Positions 5,624 to 12,286 of a DNA stretch of 12,286 nt are shown here, in pieces. Every line of letters starts with the position of its first letter. The stretch's first letter is position 1. The DNA is from Lentimicrobiaceae bacterium (lineage in GTDB: Bacteria; Bacteroidota; Bacteroidia; Bacteroidales; SKPS01). The DNA lies in the NCBI GenBank assembly GCA_007119395.1, contig SKPS01000309.1, positions 1 to 12,286 on the forward strand. Reading direction: 5' to 3'. A program made the position numbers and the translations under genes. A model generated the notes under the pieces. That model was not told the DNA's origin and did no database searches. It saw only the letters and a program-made list of their open reading frames with translations.

Positions 5624-7372
5624 TTAGTTTGAAATATCTAAAGCGAGTTGTATTTTGTCTATTCTGCTTAAAAGCCTGCTGATCCCCTCTTCCCACGACT
5701 CCTTGTTCGGATTCCACTGGTTGTCGTGCACACTGAAATAGAACTTGATCTTGGGCTCGGTACCGGATGGCCTCATCGTGATCAAAGATCCGTCAGAGAG
5801 AAGGAATTGCAGCACATTGGATGTCGCGAGTCCTGCAGGCTTCGTCTCATCACCGGGTATTGATGTGATCAAACCGGTTTTGTAATCTCTCACCTCAACC
5901 ACCTCTGCACCGGCCAGCTCACGAGGAGGTTGCGTGCGGAACCGATCCATCATGGCACTGATCTCCTCAGCCCCCTTCTTGCCGTGCCGCGTAACCGAAA
6001 CAAGGTGTTCCTTGTACAAGCCATAGTCGGCATGGATTTTTTGCAACATGCCATACAACGTCATTGAACGACTCCGGGCAAAGGCAGCCGCTTCAGCAAT
6101 GATACAACAGGCACTCACTGCGTCTTTGTCCCTTACAAAATCACCCACCAGCAAACCATAACTCTCCTCGCCGCCGGCAATGTACTCCTTTTTACCCTCC
6201 AGATTGCGCATCACCTCCGCAATATATTTGAAACCGGTAAGCACATTGAAGCACTCTACATCGAAAGATTTTGCTATTTTGTCGATCAAATAGGATGTTA
6301 CGATGGTTTTCACAATATACTGTCTGCCGTCAATCCGTTGGTTTTGTTTCCACTGCTCCAACAGGTAGTGGATGATGATCACGGCCGTTTCGTTGCCGTT
6401 CAGCAGCACGAAATCTCCCTGGTGGTTTCTTACAGCGATACCCACTCTGTCGGCATCAGGGTCTGTGGCCATTACCAGGTCAGCTCCTTTTCTTTGTGCC
6501 AGTTCGATTGCCATCTCTAATGCTTCCCCCTCTTCAGGGTTAGGCGATACTACTGTGGGGAAGTTGCCATCGGTAATCGATTGCTCCTGAACGGAGAACA
6601 CATTGCTGAATCCAAAGGCTTGCAGTGCCATGGGAACCAATTCGGTGCCTGTGCCGTGCAGCGGTGAGTAAACAATTGGCATGTCGGCGTATTGTTCAAT
6701 GACATCCTTGCTGAGCATGCTTAGTGTTTTCACCTGATCGGTGTAGAGACGGTCAGTTTCACGGCCCAGCTGCCTGATCCGGGAAGGATCCCCTGTCCAG
6801 ATTACCTGTTTTATGGATTCTATTTTCAGAGCTTCTTCCACCACACGCACATCGTGGGGTGGCACGAGCTGTGCTCCATCATCCCAGTACACCTTAAAGC
6901 CGTTATACTCTTTCGGGTTGTGTGATGCGGTGATCATAATCCCTGCCCGGCACTTGTAGTGCCTGATGGCGAACGAAAGCTCCGGCGTTGGGCGTAACCC
7001 GTTAAAAACCAACACTTCAAAACCATTTCCTGACAGCACATCAGCACATATTTGCGCAAAAAACGGGCTGTTGTTCCGGCAATCAAACGCGATGGCGACA
7101 GAGGCATTTCCTACGCCGAACTGCTCTTTGAGGTAGTTCGCCAATCCTTGTGTCGACATCCCGATGGTGTACTTGTTCATCCGGTTGGTGCCGGGCCCCA
7201 TGATGCCACGCATCCCGCCCGTGCCAAACTCCAGGTTACGGTAGAATGCATCCGTTAACGCATCGCCACCCTCTTGTATCATATGTTTCACCGCTTGCCT
7301 GGTCTCCTGGTCAAAGGGCTCACGGGTCCAGCTTGTTGCTTTGTCAATCAGTGTCTGGTCTGTCTCTTTCAT
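5624..7372 (-). CDS. pgcA: Phosphohexomutase (phosphoglucomutase/phosphomannomutase, alpha-D-phosphohexomutase family)
   Basis: The enzyme interconverts hexose 1-phosphate and 6-phosphate, supplying glucose-1-phosphate or mannose-1-phosphate for nucleotide sugars. All four family signatures are intact in the 582-residue product: the phosphoserine loop T-A-S-H-N-P (148-153, Ser150), the metal loop D-P-D-A-D-R (304-309), the sugar-binding loop G-G-E-E-S-Y-G (400-406) and the phosphate-binding R-P-S-G-T-E-P-K (534-541). Length matches the long PgcA-like form common in Bacteroidetes. The ATG at 7372 (MKETDQTLIDKA) is chosen because homologues begin here. The in-frame extension to 7462 adds 30 residues that run back through the inverted-repeat segment after rfbD. 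Sugar specificity cannot be read from sequence. The gene lies 105 bases after rfbD, and a small lipoprotein gene follows. Confidence 0.93.
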   Translation of the reverse strand: MKETDQTLIDKATSWTREPFDQETRQAVKHMIQEGGDALTDAFYRNLEFGTGGMRGIMGPGTNRMNKYTIGMSTQGLANYLKEQFGVGNASVAIAFDCRNNSPFFAQICADVLSGNGFEVLVFNGLRPTPELSFAIRHYKCRAGIMITASHNPKEYNGFKVYWDDGAQLVPPHDVRVVEEALKIESIKQVIWTGDPSRIRQLGRETDRLYTDQVKTLSMLSKDVIEQYADMPIVYSPLHGTGTELVPMALQAFGFSNVFSVQEQSITDGNFPTVVSPNPEEGEALEMAIELAQRKGADLVMATDPDADRVGIAVRNHQGDFVLLNGNETAVIIIHYLLEQWKQNQRIDGRQYIVKTIVTSYLIDKIAKSFDVECFNVLTGFKYIAEVMRNLEGKKEYIAGGEESYGLLVGDFVRDKDAVSACCIIAEAAAFARSRSMTLYGMLQKIHADYGLYKEHLVSVTRHGKKGAEEISAMMDRFRTQPPRELAGAEVVEVRDYKTGLITSIPGDETKPAGLATSNVLQFLLSDGSLITMRPSGTEPKIKFYFSVHDNQWNPNKESWEEGISRLLSRIDKIQLALDISN

Positions 7373-7447
7373 ACTATGGGGTATTTCTTGATTCAACGAA
7401 TGGACTAAAAAAAGTGGGTCTGCACATGCCGTGGGGTGGATTGGCAA

Positions 7448-7473
7448 GGTGTTGCCGAACACCCCTTTGGTGT
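7448..7473 (-). repeat. Overlapping inverted repeats after rfbD (mutually exclusive stems)
   Basis: GGTGTT (7448-7453) can pair with AACACC (7458-7463) around a 4-base loop. The same ACACC can instead pair with GGTGT (7469-7473) around a 5-base loop. The element begins 5 bases after the rfbD stop codon on the minus strand. No T run follows, so it is not an ordinary terminator. It might stabilise the rfbD mRNA end or act on read-through into the mutase gene. The remainder of the 105-base gap shows a run of seven T on the minus strand (near 7410-7416) but no convincing promoter. Confidence 0.4.
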
Positions 7474-7477
7474 AGCA

Positions 7478-8341
7478 TCAACCCAGGGCGTGGTGCAGGT
7501 AACCATTAAGTGATTCCAGCCACCAGGGGATGCTGATTTCCAGATCGTTTCTGATGGCTGAAGTGTCAAGTACGCTGTAAGCGGGTCTTGGGGCCGGGAG
7601 GTTGAGTGTTGATGTGAGGATGGGATGGATCGCGCACTCTATTTTTGCCAGCTTGACGATTGCCTGTGCAAAATCGTACCAGGATGCAGCTCCACTGTTG
7701 GCATAATGGTATACCTTGGCCGTGTTGTCAGGTGGCGGATTCCCGACCAACTGTACAATGGCTTTCGCCAGGTCTGAAGCGTTGGTTGGGCAGCCGGTTT
7801 GGTCGCACACCACCTTCAGCTCCTCCTTCACTGCAGCGTGCTGCAGTATGGTGTTCACAAAGTTTTTCCCGCCATGATGGTAAAGCCATGAGGTGCGGAT
7901 GATCACCACATTGGGTGTGTGGTAGAGTGCAGCAATCTCCCCTTCCAGCTTCGACTGCCCGTACACCGACAGGGGAGAGGTTGGGTGGTCGGCAGGGTAG
8001 GGGGCTGATCCCAATCCATCGAATACATAGTCTGTAGAGATGTGGATCATTCTTGCACTCTGCCTTGTGGAGGCGATGGCCAGGTTTTTCACGCCGGTGG
8101 CGTTGATGGCAAAAGCTTTGTCAGGCTCTGATTCGGCTTGATCAACAGCTGTATATGCTGCACAATTCACCACATAATCGGGCTTTAACCGAGCAAAAGC
8201 CTCCTCCACCGATGGGGCATCACAAATATCCAACTCGTCAGTATCTGTTGCGGTAATCCTTAAATCGGAATCCCCCTCCGTGGCCTCCAGAAGAGCCCGA
8301 CCCAACTGCCCTTTGCTACCGGTGATCAGGATATGCGCCAT
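7478..8341 (-). CDS. rfbD: dTDP-4-dehydrorhamnose reductase
   Basis: This enzyme carries out the last step of dTDP-L-rhamnose synthesis, the NAD(P)H-dependent reduction of dTDP-4-dehydro-L-rhamnose. The 287-residue protein is a short-chain dehydrogenase of the extended class. It shows a nucleotide-binding loop G-S-K-G-Q-L-G (8-14), S-T-D-Y-V-F-D-G (102-109), the catalytic Y-G-Q-S-K (127-131, Tyr127 and Lys131), R-T-S-W-L-Y (149-154) and the family-typical R-P-x-Y-S-V-L-D-T (252-260). Length is normal. It starts 9 bases after ugd and is surely co-transcribed with it. The other rhamnose genes (rfbA, rfbB, rfbC) are absent here and must lie elsewhere if the pathway is complete. A reductase of another dTDP-sugar is a lesser alternative. 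Confidence 0.94.
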   Translation of the reverse strand: MAHILITGSKGQLGRALLEATEGDSDLRITATDTDELDICDAPSVEEAFARLKPDYVVNCAAYTAVDQAESEPDKAFAINATGVKNLAIASTRQSARMIHISTDYVFDGLGSAPYPADHPTSPLSVYGQSKLEGEIAALYHTPNVVIIRTSWLYHHGGKNFVNTILQHAAVKEELKVVCDQTGCPTNASDLAKAIVQLVGNPPPDNTAKVYHYANSGAASWYDFAQAIVKLAKIECAIHPILTSTLNLPAPRPAYSVLDTSAIRNDLEISIPWWLESLNGYLHHALG

Positions 8342-8350
8342 AATAATCTC

Positions 8351-9679
8351 TTAGGTTGAACGGGTGTTGATGCCTATGCAGAAATAGTCGAAACCTCTCA
8401 GTTTCATCTCCTCTTTGTTGTAGATGTTTCTTCCGTCAAAGATAACAGGCTGTTTGAGCAATTGTTTGATCTGCTCAAACTTTGGGATACGAAACTCTTT
8501 CCACTCTGTGACCAGCACCAGGCAATCAGCCTGGTCGATTGCTTTGTAGGGGTCTTCGCAAATGGTGATTTGATCGCCCAGTCGTCGCTTGGCTTCGTGA
8601 TGCGCCACCGGATCATAGGCGGAGATGGAGCAACCTGCTTGCAGCAACCGATCGATGATCACCATGGAAGGAGCTTCCCGCATGTCATCAGTTTCGGGTT
8701 TAAATGCCAACCCCCAAATGCCTATATGCCGCCCTTTCAGGTTTCCATCGAAATAAGCGGATATTTTGTCGAATATCACCGACTTTTGCCTTTCGTTGAC
8801 CGCCTCCACCGCCTGCAGGATTCTCAGGTTGTAACCATTTTCTGTCCCAGTGCGGATCAGCGCTTTTACATCTTTCGGGAAGCAAGAGCCTCCATACCCG
8901 ATGCCTGCGTAGATGAACTTGGGTCCGATCCGTGTGTCGCTGCCGATGCCTTCCCTTACACTGTTGATATCGGCACCGAGAAGCTCACTCAAGTTGGCGA
9001 TATCGTTCATAAAGCTGATTTTTGTAGCCAGCATGGCATTGGCTGCGTATTTTGTCATTTCAGCCGATGGCACATCCATGAATATAACCGGATGGCCGTT
9101 TTCGGTGAAGGGCTTGTACAGCCTCTCCATCAGTGTGCGGGCTCTGGCAGATTCAGTACCCACCACGATACGATCGGGCCGTAAGAAATCCTGTACCGCA
9201 TCACCCTCTTTCAGAAACTCTGGATTGGAAGCAATATCAAAAGGGATGTCAACGCCTCTCTTCGCCAGCTCTTCTGCTATCACCTGTTTCACTTTGGCAG
9301 CCGTTCCTACCGGCACGGTGCTTTTGGTCACCACCAGCACATAATCCTGCAGGTTGCGACCCACAGACCTGGCCACATCCAGCACATAACTCAGGTCGGC
9401 ACTTCCGTCTTCATCGGGAGGGGTCCCCACCGCACTGAATACCACCTCGCAACCCGGCAAATGTGGCGCCAACTCCGTGCTGAAACTTAACCGGCCCTTC
9501 TCTACGTTGCCGGCTACAATCTTGTCTAAACCAGGCTCATAAATAGGGATGATGCCCCGTTTTAAACCTTCGATCTTCTCCTTGTCAATATCAATACAAA
9601 CCACCTCAATGCCCACTTCAGCAAAACAGGCGCCCGTAACCAGTCCTACATACCCAGTACCCACTACAGCTATCTTCAT
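8351..9679 (-). CDS. ugd: UDP-glucose 6-dehydrogenase
   Basis: The enzyme oxidises UDP-glucose to UDP-glucuronate with two NAD+, feeding capsule, exopolysaccharide and other uronate-containing glycans. The 442-residue protein has the N-terminal Rossmann loop G-T-G-Y-V-G (7-12), the T-K-S-T-V-P-V-G-T strand (118-126), N-P-E-F-L-K-E-G (152-159), the central helix residues around Lys210 and Asn214, and the catalytic cysteine in G-G-S-C-F-P-K-D (263-270, Cys266). Length is typical of the bacterial enzyme. UDP-N-acetylmannosamine dehydrogenases share the fold, but the G-G-S-C-F-P-K-D form and the N-P-E-F-L-K-E-G motif favour UDP-glucose. It is first in a unit with rfbD and has its own promoter about 120 bases upstream. 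Confidence 0.95.
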   Translation of the reverse strand: MKIAVVGTGYVGLVTGACFAEVGIEVVCIDIDKEKIEGLKRGIIPIYEPGLDKIVAGNVEKGRLSFSTELAPHLPGCEVVFSAVGTPPDEDGSADLSYVLDVARSVGRNLQDYVLVVTKSTVPVGTAAKVKQVIAEELAKRGVDIPFDIASNPEFLKEGDAVQDFLRPDRIVVGTESARARTLMERLYKPFTENGHPVIFMDVPSAEMTKYAANAMLATKISFMNDIANLSELLGADINSVREGIGSDTRIGPKFIYAGIGYGGSCFPKDVKALIRTGTENGYNLRILQAVEAVNERQKSVIFDKISAYFDGNLKGRHIGIWGLAFKPETDDMREAPSMVIIDRLLQAGCSISAYDPVAHHEAKRRLGDQITICEDPYKAIDQADCLVLVTEWKEFRIPKFEQIKQLLKQPVIFDGRNIYNKEEMKLRGFDYFCIGINTRST

Positions 9680-9747
9680 ACCGTGTTGTTTTGAATCATG
9701 TTAGTCATTCATTGTAACCGGATCACACACACGCACCGGACGCAGGC

Positions 9748-9769
9748 CATCATCCAGCTTCAGATGATG
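9748..9769 (-). promoter_or_regulatory. Hairpin in the ugd leader
   Basis: CATCATC (9748-9754) and GATGATG (9763-9769) form a perfect 7-bp stem with an 8-base loop, inside the roughly 117-base leader between the inferred ugd start site and the ATG at 9679. No T run follows in either direction, so it is not a terminator. It matches no riboswitch I recognise. It may affect mRNA stability or translation. Confidence 0.35.
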
Positions 9770-9802
9770 TTTGTTCGGTGTCGGGTGTTTTTGATACGCC
9801 AG

Positions 9803-9835
9803 CAAATCTAAAGAAAAAAAACGGATTACTTGCAA
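9803..9835 (-). promoter_or_regulatory. Promoter of ugd-rfbD (Bacteroidetes type)
   Basis: On the minus strand TAGATTTG (9810-9803) fits the -7 consensus TAnnTTTG exactly. A TTG (9835-9833) lies 22 bases upstream as a possible -33 element, close to usual spacing, with an intervening T run. Initiation would be near 9796. The upstream part lies inside the terminator and the last codons of the preceding M15 gene. Confidence 0.55.
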
Positions 9836-9839
9836 TCCG
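9814..9839 (-). terminator. Terminator embedded in the stop codon of the M15 peptidase gene
   Basis: On the minus strand CGGATT (9839-9834), loop GCAAGT and AATCCG (9827-9822) are followed at once by eight T (9821-9814). The left arm lies in the last codons of the M15 gene, the loop includes the T of its TAA stop, and the right arm begins with the two A of the stop. Stem and T run are classic for Rho-independent termination, though the stem is only 6 bp. Confidence 0.7.
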
Positions 9840-10647
9840 GATTTACGCCCAGCACGTAATGGTTTATCACATCCAGCGGTTCAGCGGTTTGGTCACCCAG
9901 AAAACCTTTGATATCTGTGAAGCGGATGTACTTACGGTACTGCTGTAGCAACTGTGACGACACCGGTGTGTACGACCAGTGCCATGGCTCCTCTTCGTAG
10001 CCTGTTGGCCTCAGGCTGTCTTTGGTTGTATAGGTTTGGCAAAATCCGTAATGGTGCGCATTCCCGGACAGCCAGTTATACACTTTCATTCCGGCAGGCG
10101 TTTTAAAGTAGGCGGGGCTCACCGAATTGATGTCGATGTCAGTGCCCCAATGGTGCCTTGAAGTGCCAGGCATAGAGCTATACCTAAGAATCATCCGGGC
10201 ACGCTCTTCAGGGTCTTTGATGGTGGTCAGGTTGATCCCTTCAGAAAGCCGTGTTCCGTTCCACTTTGACTCCCAAATTCTTTTCTGTGCATTAAAATTT
10301 CGTGTGGCAGAAACAATTGTCAGCTCTACACCCTCTGTGGCTGCTGCCGCATGCATCTTTTCAAATGCCTGATGAACCTCTTTTCTGACATATCCGTTGG
10401 GGATGGTGGTCAATTTTGGGTCGATTTTCACAAACAGCGGATGTGCAGAGGGTTCAAACTTACCCAGGAGGTAGTTCTTGTCGACCAGGCTGTCCAGTGG
10501 AGGTGTGGTTTCGGATGGCTGATTATTATTCTCTGCGGATGTCGGATCAGCCTTTGGCTGGTTGTTGCGGTTGTTTCCGGCGCGCTGCCCACAGCAAAGG
10601 ATCACAGTGAGGAGTACAAGCAGAGCGGTTATTTTGATTGTTTTCAT
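9826..10647 (-). CDS. M15 family D-Ala-D-Ala carboxypeptidase-like lipoprotein
   Basis: The 273-residue product begins MKTIKIT with a hydrophobic core and a lipobox-like L-C-C-G (Cys18 or Cys19). A low-complexity Asn/Pro/Gln linker (24-50) then leads to a peptidase domain (about 70-245). It carries the M15 zinc signature S-R-H-H-W-G-T-D-I-D (163-172, ligands His165 and Asp172) and the downstream E-P-W-H-W (220-224, catalytic Glu220 and third ligand His223). Members of M15B (VanY/DdcB-type) remove the terminal D-alanine from peptidoglycan stem peptides. The lipid anchor places it in the envelope. The ATG lies 2 bases after the tktC stop, which points to coupled translation. A terminator overlaps its own stop codon. 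Substrate (tetra- or pentapeptide) cannot be told from sequence. Confidence 0.9.
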   Translation of the reverse strand: MKTIKITALLVLLTVILCCGQRAGNNRNNQPKADPTSAENNNQPSETTPPLDSLVDKNYLLGKFEPSAHPLFVKIDPKLTTIPNGYVRKEVHQAFEKMHAAAATEGVELTIVSATRNFNAQKRIWESKWNGTRLSEGINLTTIKDPEERARMILRYSSMPGTSRHHWGTDIDINSVSPAYFKTPAGMKVYNWLSGNAHHYGFCQTYTTKDSLRPTGYEEEPWHWSYTPVSSQLLQQYRKYIRFTDIKGFLGDQTAEPLDVINHYVLGVNPDCK

Positions 10648-10649
10648 CG

Positions 10650-11618
10650 TTATTTCAGGATTTGTAATTGGTGATGAATTAAGTTTATGAGGTTGGCGGC
10701 GGTGAGGCCGTACTTTTCCATTAGCTCTTCGGGTTGTCCTGACTCTCCGAAACGATCGGGCATACCGACGCGCACCACCTTACATCCGGAACCGGTTTCA
10801 GCAACCACTTCTGCCACGGCACCACCCAGTCCACCGGTCACCTGGTGCTCCTCCGCAGTGATTATCACGGGAAACTCCCTGGCACACTCCACGATGAGTT
10901 CATGATCCAGTGGCTTGATGGTGTGCATGTTCACCACCCGGCAACCAATGCCTGTTTTTTGAAGAGCATAGGCAGCTTGCAGCGCCTCCCACACAAGATG
11001 GCCTGTGGCAACAATACAGATGTCATGACCCTGGTGCAGCACTTCCCCCTTCCCCACTGTAAACGGGGATTCGGGTGGGGTAAAATCGGGCACTACCGAT
11101 CTGCCATACCGGAGATACACAGGGCCATTGCATTGTGTGATGGCTGCAACAGTGGCCATGGCAGTTTGTGTTGCATCGCAAGGTGAAAGGACGGTCATGC
11201 CGGGCATCACCCGCATAATGGCAATGTCTTCCAACGCCTGGTGCGTCGCGCCATCAGGGCCCACCGAAATTCCTGCGTGTGCACCTCCGATAATTACATG
11301 AAGCTGGTTGTAACAGATGCTTACACGGATTTGGTCTGTGCATCGCAGGGCTGAGAACACACCATAATTCGAAAACACAGGCAGCAACCCCTCCAGCGCA
11401 AGGCCTGCTGCCACAGCGGCACCGTTTTGCTCAGCAATCCCCAGGCTAAAAAAGCGATCAGGGAAGGCATTGGCAAAGAGATTCATGCCCACAGAAGCTG
11501 TGATGTCGGCACCCAGTCCGACCAGGTTTGTATGGCTACGCCCCGCTGCCAGCAACCCTTCGGCAAATCCCTCTTTGGTTGCGCGGCATCGTGGCGCCTG
11601 GTATCTTATGTTCTCCAT
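10650..11618 (-). CDS. Transketolase, C-terminal subunit (split type)
   Basis: The 322-residue protein is the pyrimidine-binding plus C-terminal half of a thiamine diphosphate transketolase, working with the separately encoded N half. It shows the conserved catalytic glutamate in S-L-G-I-A-E-Q-N (Glu63), the D-G-A-T-H-Q-A-L-E-D-I-A block (122-133), a third domain from about 190 with V-A-T-G-H-L-V, and E-E-H-Q-V-T-G-G-L-G-G-A (256-267). Transketolases move a ketol group between sugar phosphates; which ones cannot be decided here. The gene overlaps the N-subunit stop by one base (TAATG), the standard coupling for split transketolases. DXP synthase and pyruvate dehydrogenase E1 beta share the fold, but the partner gene and motifs favour transketolase. 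Confidence 0.93.
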   Translation of the reverse strand: MENIRYQAPRCRATKEGFAEGLLAAGRSHTNLVGLGADITASVGMNLFANAFPDRFFSLGIAEQNGAAVAAGLALEGLLPVFSNYGVFSALRCTDQIRVSICYNQLHVIIGGAHAGISVGPDGATHQALEDIAIMRVMPGMTVLSPCDATQTAMATVAAITQCNGPVYLRYGRSVVPDFTPPESPFTVGKGEVLHQGHDICIVATGHLVWEALQAAYALQKTGIGCRVVNMHTIKPLDHELIVECAREFPVIITAEEHQVTGGLGGAVAEVVAETGSGCKVVRVGMPDRFGESGQPEELMEKYGLTAANLINLIHHQLQILK

Positions 11619-12286
11619 TAGTACAACGTGTTTAAAAAATGAACCAATTCCTCTTTCGAAGGGGCTTTGCCGTGCCAGGCATGGTCGTTTTCTATTGCCG
11701 GCACACCTTTCCCCATGGTGGTGTTGGCGATCAAAAGCGTGGGCCTTCCGTCACTGTTCCATACCTCTGGCAATTTCTCCAGCAGCGACTCGATGTCGTT
11801 GCCGTCGCATGTAACGACACGCCAACCAAATGAGATCCATTTGTCGGCCAGGGGTTCTATCTCCATCACCTCTGATGTGTTGCCATCGATCTGCAGGAAA
11901 TTCCTGTCGACAATGGTCACCAGGTTTTCCAGTTGATGGTGTGCCGCACTCATGGCGGCCTCCCATACGGAGCCCTCTTGCAGTTCCCCATCGCCGCACA
12001 CCACTACAATTTTATGGTTTTTCTTCTTTAAGGTAGCAGCCAGTGCCATTCCCACGCCCACCGAGAGCCCTTGTCCGAGGGATCCGGCAGAGAGCTCCAG
12101 CCCCGGCAGCCCGTGATCACGACCGGGGTGCCCCTGGAGCCGGCTGCCAAGCTGCCGTAACGTCATCAACTCATCCGTAGGGAAAAAACCTGCATGCGCC
12201 AGGGTAGCATACAAAACAGGCGCAACGTGCCCAATCGATAACACCAGCCGGTCTCTGTCTTCCCATCCGGGTTCGTTGGCGCGATA
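11618..12286 (-). CDS. Transketolase, N-terminal subunit (split type, 5' end outside window)
   Basis: The frame stays open to the window edge, so the gene is partial: 222 residues are visible and roughly 50-60 N-terminal residues (including the G-H-P-G-G-S motif) lie outside. The visible part opens with W-E-D-R-D-R-L-V-L-S-I-G-H, the usual N-R-D-R-F-V-L-S-K-G-H region of transketolase. It continues through P-G-L-E-L-S-A-G-S-L-G-Q-G-L to the thiamine diphosphate and metal site G-D-G-E-L-Q-E-G-S-x-W-E-A (ending with D-R-N about 25 residues on). The GTG at 12244 sits inside this conserved core and is not the start. It ends in a 1-base TAATG overlap with the C-subunit gene. Any promoter of the unit lies beyond the window. 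Confidence 0.93.
   Translation of the reverse strand, partial: YRANEPGWEDRDRLVLSIGHVAPVLYATLAHAGFFPTDELMTLRQLGSRLQGHPGRDHGLPGLELSAGSLGQGLSVGVGMALAATLKKKNHKIVVVCGDGELQEGSVWEAAMSAAHHQLENLVTIVDRNFLQIDGNTSEVMEIEPLADKWISFGWRVVTCDGNDIESLLEKLPEVWNSDGRPTLLIANTTMGKGVPAIENDHAWHGKAPSKEELVHFLNTLY

Noticed and set aside
5610..5717. Upstream extension of the small lipoprotein gene
   Set aside because: It overlaps the end of the phosphohexomutase and puts 36 charged residues before a clean signal peptide. The ATG at 5609 fits a lipoprotein start.
7373..7462. Thirty-residue extension of the phosphohexomutase
   Set aside because: The extra segment is unlike the family's N terminus and runs through the intergenic inverted repeats. 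MKETDQ at 7372 matches the expected start.
8462..9184. 240-codon open frame antisense to ugd
   Set aside because: The ugd frame is fully supported by catalytic motifs. The antisense product has no recognisable features and is explained by the codon composition of ugd.
11616..11620. Split of transketolase as a sequencing frameshift or a broken gene
   Set aside because: The TAATG stop-start overlap, a proper start for the C half and intact motifs in both halves match naturally split transketolases.

Overview
The window looks like chromosomal DNA of a Bacteroidota species, most likely in the order Bacteroidales. The signs are a type IX secretion (T9SS) sorting tail on the partial gene at the left edge, families largely confined to that phylum (DUF4301, DUF5063, a DUF4369/DUF5106/thioredoxin protein), lipoproteins with charged Bacteroidetes-type tails, promoters of the TAnnTTTG type, and few Shine-Dalgarno sequences. 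The genus cannot be named from sequence alone.

Layout. Positions 1-82 hold the last codons of a secreted T9SS substrate, followed by a strong terminator (111-150). A stretch of about 310 bases without a coding gene (83-395) carries three blocks of short degenerate tandem repeats and the terminator of a minus-strand pair of leucine tRNA genes (CAG and GAG anticodons, 396-591). Two plus-strand genes follow: a DUF4301 protein (776-2320) with motifs reminiscent of sugar nucleotidyltransferases, and a small lipoprotein (2357-2755). From 2970 to the right edge every gene is on the minus strand. In transcription order these are: split transketolase N subunit (cut by the window edge), transketolase C subunit, an M15 peptidase lipoprotein, ugd, rfbD, a phosphohexomutase, a small lipoprotein resembling that of the rSAM/lipoprotein system, a DUF5063 protein, a possible 35-residue small ORF, and a thioredoxin-fold envelope protein.

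How the genes may work together. The phosphohexomutase, UDP-glucose dehydrogenase and dTDP-4-dehydrorhamnose reductase all serve activated-sugar supply, and the transketolase pair handles pentose and heptose phosphates. The right half therefore has a sugar-phosphate and nucleotide-sugar theme feeding the cell envelope, accompanied by envelope proteins (M15 peptidase, two lipoproteins, thioredoxin-like protein). No glycosyltransferase, flippase or polymerase gene is present, so this is not a complete polysaccharide locus. Spacing suggests these units: tktN-tktC-M15 (1-base overlap, then a 2-base gap), closed by a terminator embedded in the M15 stop codon; ugd-rfbD (9-base gap) from its own promoter; phosphohexomutase plus small lipoprotein (14-base gap); and DUF5063 with the downstream thioredoxin gene.

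Most of the window is ordinary housekeeping and envelope DNA. I see no CRISPR array, transposase, phage, toxin-antitoxin or defence module. The points most worth a second look are the DUF4301 motifs, the rSAM-type lipoprotein, the small ORF wedged between DUF5063 and the thioredoxin gene, the fused terminator-promoter before ugd, and the repeat mosaic beside the tRNAs.
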